Positions 37,586 to 46,624 of a stretch of DNA of 64,000 nt are shown here, piece after piece. The stretch's first letter is position 1; each line of letters starts with the position of its first letter. The DNA comes from Lentzea albida. Its GTDB lineage: Bacteria; Actinomycetota; Actinomycetes; Mycobacteriales; Pseudonocardiaceae. Location of the stretch: the NCBI RefSeq assembly GCF_900111005.1, contig NZ_FOFV01000001.1:744001-808000 (forward strand). Direction: 5' to 3'. Below the pieces are notes generated by a model that was not told the DNA's origin, did no database searches, and was given only the letters and a program-made list of their open reading frames with translations. A program made the translations under genes and the position numbers.

Positions 37586-39897
37586 AGTTCCACCCCCGCG
37601 GGCGCGGTCCGGCTGTCGGCGGGGGCCGCGGCGCCGTCCAGGGCGGCCGCCAACTCGGCGATCGACGGGTGCTTGAACAACGTGGCGATGGTCAGTGCCG
37701 GGTAGTGCCTGCGCAGCTTGCCGAACACCGCGAGCGACTTCAGCGAGTCACCTCCGACTTCGAGGAACTTCTCGTCCCGGCCGATCCGGGGCTTGCTCAG
37801 GACCGTGAGCCACACTGAGGCGACCAGCCGCTCGGTGTCGGTGCGGGGGGCGTCGACACCGACCTCGACGTCGGGCGGTCGCTCACCGCGCAGCCCCGCG
37901 AAATCGATTTTCCCGTTGGCGGTCAAGGGGATCGCGGTCACCGGGTGCACGGCGGCCGGAACGAGCGCCGCGGGCAGCCTGCCGCGCAGCGCGCCGAGGT
38001 CGACCGGGGAGGACGAGACCACGTAGGCGACGAGTTCGACCTGCCCCGCGGGAGTCGGCTCCCCGGTCACGACGGCGTCCGCCACCCCGGGTAGCGCGGT
38101 CAGCGCGGCTTCGACCTCAGCGGGCTCGACCCGGTGGCCGCGGATCTTGAGCTGCCGGTCGACCCGGCCCAGGAACTCGACGTCGCCATCGGCGTTGCGC
38201 GCCACCAGGTCCCCGGTCCGGTACCAGCGGGTCCCGTCGGCCGAGCGCACGAAGGCGTCGTCGGTGTCGCCGCCGGCGGCGAGATAGCCGTTGGCGAGCC
38301 CGCGTCCGCCCAGCAGGAGCATGCCGGGAACCCCGTCGACGACGGGTTCGCCGGCCTCGTCCACCACTTGCGCCACGACCCCGGTCAACGGGGTGCCGAT
38401 GGGAATTCGCGGACCCCTGGTCGACGTGACCCGGTGGACCAGTGACCCGACGGTGGCCTCTGTCGGGCCGTAGTGGTTGTAGAGAGCGAGGTCGGGCTGG
38501 GCGTCGAGGACTCGCCGCGCCAGTGCGGGCGGGAACGCCTCGCCCCCGACCACGAGGACCCGGCGCGGCAGGACGGAGGCGGTGTCGCCGTCGGCGGTGA
38601 GCGCGGCGAGGTGCGACGGCGTGCACTTGAGGAGGTCGACGGGGTGCTCGGCGAGCTCAGCCCTCAGCGCGAGCGGGTCGAGCACGAGGTCGCGGTCGTA
38701 GACGTCTAGCCGCCCGCCGGACAGCAGCGCCCCGTACACGCTCGTGTTGCCCAGGTCGGAGGCGAAGGTGGTCGACGTCCCAAAGGACGCCGGCAGGGCG
38801 GGACCGATCCGTTCCAGAAGCGCGTCGACGTACCCCACGAGCGCCCGGTGCGGGACCTCCACCGCCTTCGGCCTGCCCGTCGTTCCCGACGTCAGCACCA
38901 GATAGGCGCAGTCGGTGTGGTAGCCGCGCACCGGCCGGTAGGGGGCTCGCCCGGCGTCGGTGATCTGGAGCACCGGAAGTCCGACGTCTGAGAACCTCGG
39001 CGCGGACGACTCGTCGCAGACGACGGCGCGCGCGCCGATCCGGGACAGCGCGTCGACGATCCGCCCGTCCGGCTCCTCGGGATCGAGGTGCGCGTAGGCG
39101 GCGCCCGCTGCCCAGCACCCCAGTGCCGCGACGACCGGGTTCACCGACCGGTCGAGCACGGTGGCCACGACGTCGGTCCCGCTGATCCCGTGCACCCGCA
39201 GCCACGCGGCGACACCACCCGCGCGCTCGCCGAGTTCGGAGTAGGTCAACGCGGTCCCGCGGTGCCGAACGGCGATGCCGTCCGAGCCGGACTTCAGGAC
39301 CTTGGCGAACACCTCGGCCGCGGTGCGCGTGTTGCGCGGACCGTTCACGTGCGGTGGGCGACGCGTGGCGATGGCGGCGCTCAGCACCGCACGGGCGTCG
39401 GCCACCACGTCGCACCCGCCGAGTCCGTCCACCAGGGACAGCACACAGGCCAGCAGTTCCTCGGCGGTGTGGTCGGGAACGAACTTCCTGGCGTAGCCCA
39501 GCTCCACTGAGCCGTCGTTCCAGTCGAGAGTGAGGACGGCGTCCTCCGCCGGGCGTCCCAACCCGATCGGGCCCATGCGCTCCGAACCGGTCGCCGCGAG
39601 CGCGGAACCCGCTTCCACCACCAGCCGGAGGATCGGTGTCCCCTCGTGGAGCCGCACCGCCCAGGTGGTGCCGCAGGCGAACCGGAGCGGGACGTCGGCC
39701 CGCGAGAACAACCGGTCGAGCACCAAACGCCAGACCACGGCGATCAGCGCTTCGGGCGGCACGTCCGCTCGGCGGGCCAGAGCGGTGACGTGGCCAAGCC
39801 GGTCCGCGTCGAGGTCGGACGAGAGCTCGGAGCTCCCGTCGCGTTCGGGCACAGGGGGAATCGGCCACCCGATGCCGCCCAAGTCCACTTCGGACAT
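37582..39897 (-). CDS. NRPS, (C-lobe)-A-T, aspartate-type adenylation code
   Basis: The protein has 771 residues. The ATG at 39897 has a GGAGG Shine-Dalgarno at good spacing; a GTG at 39915 overlapping the dioxygenase stop is an alternative. About 210 N-terminal residues resemble a truncated condensation lobe. The A domain ([27 protein letters not shown]) gives, by eye, the code DLTKVGHVGK, which is nearly identical to the established aspartate code DLTKVGHIGK. A carrier protein with EVGGDSLKS completes the module. The adjacent SyrP-like dioxygenase fits hydroxylation of the carrier-bound Asp. Confidence 0.91.
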   Translation of the reverse strand: MSEVDLGGIGWPIPPVPERDGSSELSSDLDADRLGHVTALARRADVPPEALIAVVWRLVLDRLFSRADVPLRFACGTTWAVRLHEGTPILRLVVEAGSALAATGSERMGPIGLGRPAEDAVLTLDWNDGSVELGYARKFVPDHTAEELLACVLSLVDGLGGCDVVADARAVLSAAIATRRPPHVNGPRNTRTAAEVFAKVLKSGSDGIAVRHRGTALTYSELGERAGGVAAWLRVHGISGTDVVATVLDRSVNPVVAALGCWAAGAAYAHLDPEEPDGRIVDALSRIGARAVVCDESSAPRFSDVGLPVLQITDAGRAPYRPVRGYHTDCAYLVLTSGTTGRPKAVEVPHRALVGYVDALLERIGPALPASFGTSTTFASDLGNTSVYGALLSGGRLDVYDRDLVLDPLALRAELAEHPVDLLKCTPSHLAALTADGDTASVLPRRVLVVGGEAFPPALARRVLDAQPDLALYNHYGPTEATVGSLVHRVTSTRGPRIPIGTPLTGVVAQVVDEAGEPVVDGVPGMLLLGGRGLANGYLAAGGDTDDAFVRSADGTRWYRTGDLVARNADGDVEFLGRVDRQLKIRGHRVEPAEVEAALTALPGVADAVVTGEPTPAGQVELVAYVVSSSPVDLGALRGRLPAALVPAAVHPVTAIPLTANGKIDFAGLRGERPPDVEVGVDAPRTDTERLVASVWLTVLSKPRIGRDEKFLEVGGDSLKSLAVFGKLRRHYPALTIATLFKHPSIAELAAALDGAAAPADSRTAPAGVEL

Positions 39898-39911
39898 TCC
39901 TGGTCCTCCGC

Positions 39912-40862
39912 TCACTGCCCGGCGAGCCGGGATCGGGTGATGCCGGACATCGCCACGCACACGCGTCGGGCGCCGGTGAACGGCTCCCGGCCGTGCGCGA
40001 CGGAATGGTTGTCCACCACCAGGACGTCGCCCGCCTCCCACGGTCGTCGGACCGTTTCCGCGTCGATGGCCGCGCGGACCTCGTCGAGCATCTCCTCGGG
40101 GATGTCGCCGCCGTCGCCGAACCTCGCCGTCCGCGGCATCCCGTCCACGCCGAGCGCGTCCTCCAGCGCCGCACGGACCTCTGCGGGCAGTGAGGACGGG
40201 TGGAACAGGTTCGCCTGGTTGAACCAGCTCACCATCCCGGTCCTCGGATGGGTGACAACGCCCTCGACGACCTCCCTGGTGCGCAGACGCTCGTCGTCCA
40301 GCCATTCGAACTCGACCTCCTGCGCCCGCAGGCGCTCCTCGAGGTCGGCGCGGTCGTCAGTGCGGAACACGTGCTGCCAGGTCAGGTCGACCCCGGTGTT
40401 GTAGACGCGCTCGTAGAGGACGTGCCTGGTCTCGAACGCCTTCCGCACCGCGGAGGACAACCGGTCGAGGACACGGCGGTAGTCCGCCAGCGTCGTCTCT
40501 CCGCCGCTGTCCGAAGCCGTGCCGCACCAGAACCACAGGTACTGCGGCCACGTGCGCCGGTAAGCCATCTCGTTGTGCAGCGGGATCCGCTGGTCCGCCG
40601 GGTACTCGGTGGAGGTGAAGACCCGCCCGGAGATCTCGGTGCGGGGCGTGGAGGGCTCCTCGTAGTCCAGCAGGTCGGGCATCGCAGCCGTCACGACTCG
40701 GCGGAACGACTCGACGTCGGGGACGTCGAACCCGCGGAAGAGCACCGCCCCGGCGCGGTCCAGGTGCCCGAGGACGTTCGGCCACTCGTCGGTGATCCGC
40801 TCGTCGAGCGGTCGTCCGTCGGGTGCCTCGACGAGGTGGGGGAGTGCGGAGGTGCGCTGCAC
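39912..40862 (-). CDS. SyrP-like Fe(II)/2-oxoglutarate dioxygenase (TauD/TfdA family)
   Basis: The protein has 316 residues. The iron-binding His-x-Glu is in LHNEMAYRRTWP and the distal His in DNHSVAHGREPF, followed by an Arg that would bind 2-oxoglutarate. The overall pattern is that of SyrP-type enzymes, which beta-hydroxylate aspartate bound to an NRPS carrier protein. The gene lies immediately upstream of the NRPS with an aspartate code, so 3-hydroxyaspartate is the most likely product. Relatives can hydroxylate other residues, so the position is inferred. Confidence 0.88.
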   Translation of the reverse strand: MQRTSALPHLVEAPDGRPLDERITDEWPNVLGHLDRAGAVLFRGFDVPDVESFRRVVTAAMPDLLDYEEPSTPRTEISGRVFTSTEYPADQRIPLHNEMAYRRTWPQYLWFWCGTASDSGGETTLADYRRVLDRLSSAVRKAFETRHVLYERVYNTGVDLTWQHVFRTDDRADLEERLRAQEVEFEWLDDERLRTREVVEGVVTHPRTGMVSWFNQANLFHPSSLPAEVRAALEDALGVDGMPRTARFGDGGDIPEEMLDEVRAAIDAETVRRPWEAGDVLVVDNHSVAHGREPFTGARRVCVAMSGITRSRLAGQ

Positions 40863-40874
40863 GGTCGTCGCCCT

Positions 40875-43800
40875 TCAGTCTCGGAGGAGATCGGTTGTGG
40901 GGCCGGCAGGGTCGCCGACCAGCCGTGCCAGCCGGTCCAGGTAGCGGTCGAGCCACCCGATGACCGTGGCCTCGTCGAACAGGTCGCTCGCGAACTCGGC
41001 GGTCACGGTGGGGCCTGTGGAGGTCTCTTCGACCTCGACCACGAGTTCCAACTTCGCCGCGCCCCGGTCCACCAGCACCGGAGTCACGGTGGTGCCGGCG
41101 AACGCGGCGCGGGTTCGCTGCGCGCCGTGGTAGGCGAAGAACGTCTGGATCAGCGGTGGCCTGGAAGGATCGCGATCGGTGACCAGGCCCGCGACCAACT
41201 GTTCGAACGGGACGTACTGGTGGTCCAGGGCGGCTGCGGCCATGCGGGCTGTCACCGCGAGGAATTCCCGCACCGACGTGTCCGGGTCGACACGGAGCCG
41301 GAGCACCATCGTGTTGGCGAAGAATCCGACCACCTGTTCGGTCTCCGGCGTCGGCCGCCCGGCCGAGGACGAGCCGACCAGGAAGTCGCGTTGACCGGTG
41401 AGCTCGCTCAACACCAGCCCGAACGCCGCCAGGTGCACGACGTAGGGCGTGACGTGCGCCGACCTCGCCAGTACCTGAGCCGCCCGCCACGACTCGACCG
41501 GGACGGGCCTGGACACCTTGCCGCCGCGGTGACTCGCCCGTGCGGGCCTGGGCCGATCGGTCGGCAGGTCCACCGCTGTCGGCGCTCCGTCCAGCACCGC
41601 GAGCCACTCCGCCGTCTCCCGATCGGTGGTGGACCGGTCGCGGCCCGCCAACCAGTCGAGGTACCCGGCGGTGCTCGGCGCGGGACCCCACGACGGCTTC
41701 CGGCCCGCCACGCGCGCGGCGTAGGCCGTCGCCAGGTCGCGGTCGATCACGTCGATCGAGACGCCGTCGCAGACCAGGTGGTGCTGCACGAGGAGGACGA
41801 GGTGTTCCTGAGGGGAGGTCCGGAACACGGACGCCCTCACCAGTGGGCCTGTGGCGAGATCGAACGGGGTGGCCGCCACCGCTCGCGCGGCGTCCAGCGC
41901 CGCCGTCCAGTCCGCTGCCTCCACCACGGGAACGAGCACGTCGACGCGGTCCACTGCGGAGGCCCTCAGTTCGCCACCCCGCAACGAGAACACCGTGCGC
42001 AGCGAGGGGTGCCGCGTGACCACGTCGTTCACCGCCGCGCGGAGTGCCGCGGTGTCGAGTTCGCCCACGACCCGCAGGGCAGCGGGCTCGTTGTAGGCGA
42101 CGCCCGCCACAGCCCCGAACTGGCAGACGAACCAGATCCGCTGCTGGGCGGGTGACACCGTGGACGTGGTGGTCACCCGGACGGGATCGGGGACTGACGG
42201 CAACGCGGCGACCACGGCGGCCACCTCGGCGAGCGTGGATCGGCCGAGGAGCAGTCCGACCGGGACGCGGGTACCGCCGCACCGCTGGGCCGTCCGCGCC
42301 GCCACCGCGACGGCCTGGAGCGACGTGCCACCGAGTCCGATGAGGTCGTCGAACCTGCCGACCGGCCGGATTGCGAGCACCTCGGCCCAGATCTCCGCGA
42401 GCGCCGACTCCGTTCCCGGCTCCGCAGGTGTGTACGGCAGGTGCTCAGGCCGGTCGGTGACCTGCCAGCACCGCAGCGCGGCGCGGTCGACCTTGTGGTG
42501 CACGGTCGTGGGCAATGCCGCCACGGGCACGAACACCGAGGGCACGAGGTAGGCGGGCAGCCGGGCGGCGACGTGGTCGCGCACCTCGGTCACGCCCACG
42601 CCCTCGTCGAGCACGACGAAGGCGACCAGCCGACCGGAGGAGCCCTCGCCCTGGGCCACGACCGCGCACGACCGCACACCAGGAGCCGCGGTCACCACCG
42701 TCTCCACCTCGCCCGGTTCGACGCGGTGACCCCGAACCTTGACCTGCCCGTCCAACCTCCCCGCGAACTCCAGTTCGCCATCGGCGTTCCAGCGGCCGAG
42801 GTCTCCCGTCCGGTACATCGGCGCGTCCGCCGCGCCGGTGAGGGGATGTGGCACGAACCGCTCCGCGGTGAGGTCCGACCGGCCCAGATAGCCGCGGGCG
42901 ACACCCGCGCCGCCGATGTGGATCTCCCCGACCACTCCCACCGGCACCGGTTCCCCGCCGCCGTCCAGCACGAGGATCTCCACACCCGCCAGCGGTCGGC
43001 CGATCGGGGGCGGCTTGCCGGGAGTTGTGGTCGTGCTGACCGAGGCCAGGACGCTGGCCTCGGTGGGGCCATAACAATGGACGAACCGCTGGCGGCCGCG
43101 GCTCCAGCGGGCGGCCGCGTCCGCGCTGCACGCCTCGGCGCCCGTGTAGAGGTGCGTCAGTTCCGGCAGGTCGTGCTCGGGGAGTTCGGCGAGCAGCGAC
43201 GGCGGCAGATGGGCGCTGGTGATCCGCCGCTCCCGCAGGAAGTCCAACAGTTCCGGCCCGGCGGCGGCGACGTCCGCCGGAACGAACACCACGGTTCCGC
43301 CCGCTGCCAGTGCGGGCAGGATCTCCAGCACCGATGCGTCGAACGTGGTGGCGGCGAACTGCAGGATCCGGGTGTCCGGGCCGAGGTCGTAGGGGGCCCT
43401 GATGGCGCGCATCAGGTTCGTGACGCCGCGGTGCTCCACCAAGACGCCCTTCGGCCTGCCGGTCGATCCCGACGTGAAGATCACATAGGCGAGGTCCCGC
43501 GGTGACACCTCCGGCAGGCCGACCGCAGGCGCGTCGTCCGGCGAGCTGCCGTCGATCAGCACATAACCCGTGGCGGGCAAAGACTTCCGCCACCGCTCGT
43601 CGCTCACCACGATGGAAGGGCGCGCGTCAGCGAGCAGGTCGGCGATCCGCTGGGGCGGATGGGCCGGGTCCAGCGGCACGTAGGCCGCGCCCGCCTTGAG
43701 CACGCCGAGCATCGCGACCACCACGGAGGGCTCGCGCGGGAGACAGATCCCCACCAGGTCGCCCGGCCGGACGCCGCGGTCGACCAGGCGACGGGCCAGC

Positions 43801-44396
43801 CTCTCGGCCCGGTCGTCCAGCTCGGCGTGCGTGACGCGCTCGTCACCCAGTTCCAGCGCGACGGAGGTGGGCCGGATGCGGGCCTGTCGCTGGAGCAGCG
43901 CGGGGATCGTGGCCTCGGTCCACGTGGGTGCGGGACCGTGTGCCAGCACACCGGTCACGTGCCGCCGTTCCTCCTCGGTGAGCATCGGGAGGAGGCCGAC
44001 GGGTGAGCGCGAATCGGACGCGACGGCCTGGAGCACCGTCATCAGGCGACCCGCGTGGGCGCGGGCGATCAGTCCCACCAGGTCGACCCGGTCGTCATCG
44101 CCGAAGACCAGGTCGACGTCCGGGTGTTCGACGACCGCGCCGACGCGCTCGCCCACCTCGGACCGGACCCGGCGGAGCAGCTCGTCGAAGCCGGGCCCGT
44201 CCGCCAGGTCGACCTCGACGACCCGGCGAGTGCTCCGCAGGACCACCGCGGCCTTCCCGGTGCGCGAGCACCTCGCCAGCACGACGAGGTGGGCTGCCAG
44301 CACCCCGACGGGGTTCCCGGCCCAGTGGCCGGTGACCACCTCCGCGGAAGTTCGGTTCGACGTCGTGCTGTCGTGTTCGACCCCAGTGCGAGACAC
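40875..44396 (-). CDS. NRPS, (C-lobe)-A-T-C, first NRPS of the operon
   Basis: The protein has 1173 residues. A short N-terminal segment of about 140 residues resembles a vestigial condensation lobe. The A domain (about 155-640: FTSGSTGRPKG, YGPTEAS, KVRGHRVEP) has by-eye code DALHYGCVLK. The His at position 4 recalls Hpg codes such as DIFHLGLLCK, but the rest differs, so Hpg is only tentative. The carrier Ser is in LGGTSLQAV, and the C-terminal condensation domain has an intact HHLVCDG. The start is a GTG, 90 bp after the regulator gene. It may be the loading protein because it comes first and lacks a full upstream condensation domain. Confidence 0.9.
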   Translation of the reverse strand: MSRTGVEHDSTTSNRTSAEVVTGHWAGNPVGVLAAHLVVLARCSRTGKAAVVLRSTRRVVEVDLADGPGFDELLRRVRSEVGERVGAVVEHPDVDLVFGDDDRVDLVGLIARAHAGRLMTVLQAVASDSRSPVGLLPMLTEEERRHVTGVLAHGPAPTWTEATIPALLQRQARIRPTSVALELGDERVTHAELDDRAERLARRLVDRGVRPGDLVGICLPREPSVVVAMLGVLKAGAAYVPLDPAHPPQRIADLLADARPSIVVSDERWRKSLPATGYVLIDGSSPDDAPAVGLPEVSPRDLAYVIFTSGSTGRPKGVLVEHRGVTNLMRAIRAPYDLGPDTRILQFAATTFDASVLEILPALAAGGTVVFVPADVAAAGPELLDFLRERRITSAHLPPSLLAELPEHDLPELTHLYTGAEACSADAAARWSRGRQRFVHCYGPTEASVLASVSTTTTPGKPPPIGRPLAGVEILVLDGGGEPVPVGVVGEIHIGGAGVARGYLGRSDLTAERFVPHPLTGAADAPMYRTGDLGRWNADGELEFAGRLDGQVKVRGHRVEPGEVETVVTAAPGVRSCAVVAQGEGSSGRLVAFVVLDEGVGVTEVRDHVAARLPAYLVPSVFVPVAALPTTVHHKVDRAALRCWQVTDRPEHLPYTPAEPGTESALAEIWAEVLAIRPVGRFDDLIGLGGTSLQAVAVAARTAQRCGGTRVPVGLLLGRSTLAEVAAVVAALPSVPDPVRVTTTSTVSPAQQRIWFVCQFGAVAGVAYNEPAALRVVGELDTAALRAAVNDVVTRHPSLRTVFSLRGGELRASAVDRVDVLVPVVEAADWTAALDAARAVAATPFDLATGPLVRASVFRTSPQEHLVLLVQHHLVCDGVSIDVIDRDLATAYAARVAGRKPSWGPAPSTAGYLDWLAGRDRSTTDRETAEWLAVLDGAPTAVDLPTDRPRPARASHRGGKVSRPVPVESWRAAQVLARSAHVTPYVVHLAAFGLVLSELTGQRDFLVGSSSAGRPTPETEQVVGFFANTMVLRLRVDPDTSVREFLAVTARMAAAALDHQYVPFEQLVAGLVTDRDPSRPPLIQTFFAYHGAQRTRAAFAGTTVTPVLVDRGAAKLELVVEVEETSTGPTVTAEFASDLFDEATVIGWLDRYLDRLARLVGDPAGPTTDLLRD

Positions 44397-44452
44397 GGCG
44401 ATTGATCCCCCAGTCCGACAGCCGCTCCCGGCCGCCGGGTCGTCAGGTGCCC

Positions 44453-44477
44453 CGTCGGGTTGATGTGGATCCCGACG
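44453..44477 (-). promoter_or_regulatory. Hairpin between regulator and NRPS genes
   Basis: A perfect 7-bp inverted repeat CGTCGGG / CCCGACG has an 11-nt loop and lies in the 90-bp gap between the ArsR-type gene and the first NRPS gene. It could attenuate transcription into the NRPS operon or serve as an operator. There is no T-run. The evidence is symmetry and position only. Confidence 0.4.
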
Positions 44478-44486
44478 ACCCGAGTC

Positions 44487-45518
44487 TCACGACGGAGGTG
44501 GCGTCGGTCGACACCATTCGGGCTGTGCCGAATTCACGGCAGGCCAAGGCGCGTCGTCACCCGCCACGAGGCTCGACCCCAGACCGGTCAGGCTGTGCAC
44601 CACCCCGCGTCCCTGCCGTCGGGACGCCAGCAGCCCGGAGCCGCGCAGCACGCCGACGTGCTCGCTCACCGACGCGGGGGAGACCCGCAGCCGTCGTGCG
44701 ATCTGGCTCGTGGTCCCTCCGTAGGTGATCGCGCGCAGCACCGCAGACCGCGTCCGGCCCAGCAGCGCCTCCAACTGGCGCTCCGGCGCGGACGCGCGCA
44801 TCCAGTCCCTGCCGGGCGCGATCGGGTAGACCAGCACCGGCGGCAGGTCGTCGTCCGCCAGGCTCACGGGTGTCCCGTGGCAGAACAGGGAGGGGACGAG
44901 GAGCAGCCCCCTGCCCGCGAGGTGGACCTCCCGGTCCACCGGGTAGTCGACCTCCAGGACCGGGTCCCGCCAACGGACAGCGGGACCCAAGCCGGACAGC
45001 ACCTGTTCGGCGCCGCCCGTGAGCATCGCCGCACCCGTGGTCGCCCGGTCGGCCTCCAGCCGTCGCCGGATCCGCTCCCAGTGCGGTTTGAGCATCCCGT
45101 CGTGGTAGGTGCGCATGGCTGTACCGAGCGATCCGAGCGCGGCCGGATCGCCGTCCGCCAACCCCTGTGCCCACCCCGGCAGCCGGCCCAGCCTGCCGAG
45201 GTTGGCGCGCAGCTTCCGCCGTGGTGTCCGGAGCACGGCGTCGATCCCCTCCTCCAACGACGGCGAGCCGTCAGCCGGGGTGAGGAAGTCGGGGAAGTAG
45301 CCGCGCGACGGGATCAGCGAGCCCAGCACCCGTGCGGCCGAGCGCACGCGCAAATCGTCCACGTTGCGCGTCCAGGCCGCCCATTCCGCGTACGGTTCGG
45401 TGACGTTCGGCCGGTACAGCTTGGTAATGCTCAACGCGACTTCCCAAAGCGGGTCCGGCGCGGCGGACAGCCGGACTCGCGCCAGGTCTTCGCGGGAAAA
45501 TCTCATCCTCAGCGTCAC
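44487..45518 (-). CDS. ArsR-type winged-helix transcriptional regulator (DUF5937-like N-terminus)
   Basis: The protein has 343 residues from a GTG at 45518; an ATG at 45506 is an alternative. The large N-terminal region (DLARVRLSAAPDPLWEVALS) is typical of actinobacterial ArsR-like regulators with a DUF5937 domain. The last third is a winged helix (ERQLEALLGRTRSAVLRAITYGGTTSQIARRLRVSPASVSEHVGVLR). It is the first gene of the cluster in the direction of transcription and probably controls it. No Cys-rich metal site is visible, so a ligand other than arsenite is likely. Confidence 0.85.
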   Translation of the reverse strand: MTLRMRFSREDLARVRLSAAPDPLWEVALSITKLYRPNVTEPYAEWAAWTRNVDDLRVRSAARVLGSLIPSRGYFPDFLTPADGSPSLEEGIDAVLRTPRRKLRANLGRLGRLPGWAQGLADGDPAALGSLGTAMRTYHDGMLKPHWERIRRRLEADRATTGAAMLTGGAEQVLSGLGPAVRWRDPVLEVDYPVDREVHLAGRGLLLVPSLFCHGTPVSLADDDLPPVLVYPIAPGRDWMRASAPERQLEALLGRTRSAVLRAITYGGTTSQIARRLRVSPASVSEHVGVLRGSGLLASRRQGRGVVHSLTGLGSSLVAGDDAPWPAVNSAQPEWCRPTPPPS

Positions 45519-46367
45519 GATCGACCCCCATCGACGTCACTGGCAAGAGCGGAGTCGACTGTGATCCGCATCTGCCGTTTTCCGTCCAGGCAGCAGCGGT
45601 GGCTGGTCAGCAGCCCGCGGTCCCCCCGGAGGTTCCATCGTGCTACGGGGATCTCATGGTTCGCCAACAACCTTTCGATACGCGATGGAATGCCCGTCAC
45701 TCATAGTGATTCAAGCGAATGCCTCTTGCTCGTCAAGTATCGAAAGGTCGAATATCTACGACCTTCTTCAGGCGTGATGCAGGTGCATCGGGTGAGTGCT
45801 TCGGCAATGCACATGGACTAATCCGGTGATCTTGCTCTGATCAGGTTAATCTCTGTTGAGCGGCGTTTAGTTGCGGTAACAACCGATTGACCGAAAACTG
45901 CCGCAATGTCCTATGTCACCCGTGCACCGCGATCACGCCCCGCCCGGCGACCCGCAGATGACCTCTTTTGAGGCTCTTCACACGCAGCACGCCGCACGAC
46001 CGGCGGATGCAGGCCGGGGCGCTGCGGACGGAGGTGGACGCCTGTCCCGCGGGGGTGTGTGCGGAGCTCGGCGAGCACGATCACCTACCGGACACCGGCG
46101 AACGGAATCGGTTCTCTTCGACGATCCTGCAGTCGTGGGTGTGCAAGACGCGGCAGATAGGTGCTGACGCTGCATCTGCACGGCCTGTATCCGGGACTTC
46201 ATGCCTGTCCGATGTGGACTCCGTGCACGGGCCTACCGGTCACGTGAGGACGTCTGCCTCTGTCCCAACGGCGACGTGTTCGGCCGCGAAGGGGCGGAGG
46301 GGCTGGTCGCCAGGAAACACCCGGGCCCAGGTGACCGAGGAGACCCGGTGGCTGCAGTAGCGCTGGC
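45519..46367. other. Low-coding-potential interval between the cluster regulator and the GNAT remnant
   Basis: About 850 bp have visibly lower G+C than the surroundings (45.66-45.92 kb in particular). The interval should contain the promoter of the cluster operon, and several inverted repeats are present. Open frames exist (for example 45968-46360 on plus), but they have no recognisable domain, no convincing ribosome-binding site and irregular codon use. I see no gene that I can support. The right end probably includes the insertion junction of the cluster. Confidence 0.6.
45670..45748. promoter_or_regulatory. Widely spaced perfect 12-bp inverted repeat upstream of the cluster regulator
   Basis: ACCTTTCGATAC (45670-45681) and its exact reverse complement GTATCGAAAGGT (45737-45748) are 55 bp apart. 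The right arm overlaps a second stem, AAGGTCG / CGACCTT (45744-45765), and a small palindrome GATGCA-GG-TGCATC lies at 45776-45789. The elements lie 150-270 bp upstream of the regulator start. They could be paired operators or the promoter region of the operon. No protein can be assigned to them. Confidence 0.5.
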
Positions 46368-46376
46368 CCGTTCTGT

Positions 46377-46624
46377 TCTGAAGTGGGTCGGTTGATCGGT
46401 GACGTCGTCCCCGAGTGGCAGGGCGAGAGGAACCGCCCGGCTTCGAGGACCTGCGGTGCGCCGTCACCGCCGAGTGCGACTCGCGGAACGAACCGAGTCG
46501 GCGGCTTATGAAGCGCCTCGGGATGCGCAGGGAGGTCACCTGCAGGAGGTCGAAGTCTTCGACGGAGTGGGGCGCCCTCCGCGTCTACGCCATGCTTACC
46601 GCGGAGTACCGGATGCTGAAGTGA
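46377..46624 (+). pseudogene. 3' remnant of the interrupted GNAT acetyltransferase, with frameshifts
   Basis: In one frame 46380-46437 reads EVGRLIGDVVPEWQGERNRP, matching the intact GNAT at 15.2 kb (ADRVIGSAVLKWRSENDR). In the next frame 46439-46520 reads GFEDLR-CAVTAECDSRNEP and then RRLMKRLGMRRE, matching its motif B. HLQEVEVFDG and then EWGALRVYAML follow with two further frame changes. The acetyl-CoA loop (GEIGY-QGHGYATEA) is deleted. The remnant ends with a TGA overlapped by a GTG just before ppx. Together with the 5' stub at 15734 it forms one gene split by the cluster. Confidence 0.78.

Larger units (their letters stand above)
15972..45518 (-). other. NRPS/PKS hybrid biosynthetic gene cluster (Hpg, Dab, Asp building blocks)
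   Basis: Fifteen consecutive minus-strand genes include a regulator, four NRPS proteins, one KS-containing hybrid protein and an MbtH helper. They also include a SyrP-like dioxygenase, a P450, two ABC exporter halves, a Dab aminotransferase and the three-enzyme Hpg pathway. Nearly every junction overlaps by 4 bp or is shorter than 35 bp, so one long polycistronic transcript is likely. No thioesterase, active acyltransferase or prephenate dehydrogenase gene is present. I do not recognise the combination as a known cluster. Confidence 0.9.

Noticed and set aside
45968..46360. 130-residue plus-strand ORF in the gap before the GNAT remnant
   Set aside because: No domain, no clear ribosome-binding site and irregular codon use; overlapping frames look equally good.
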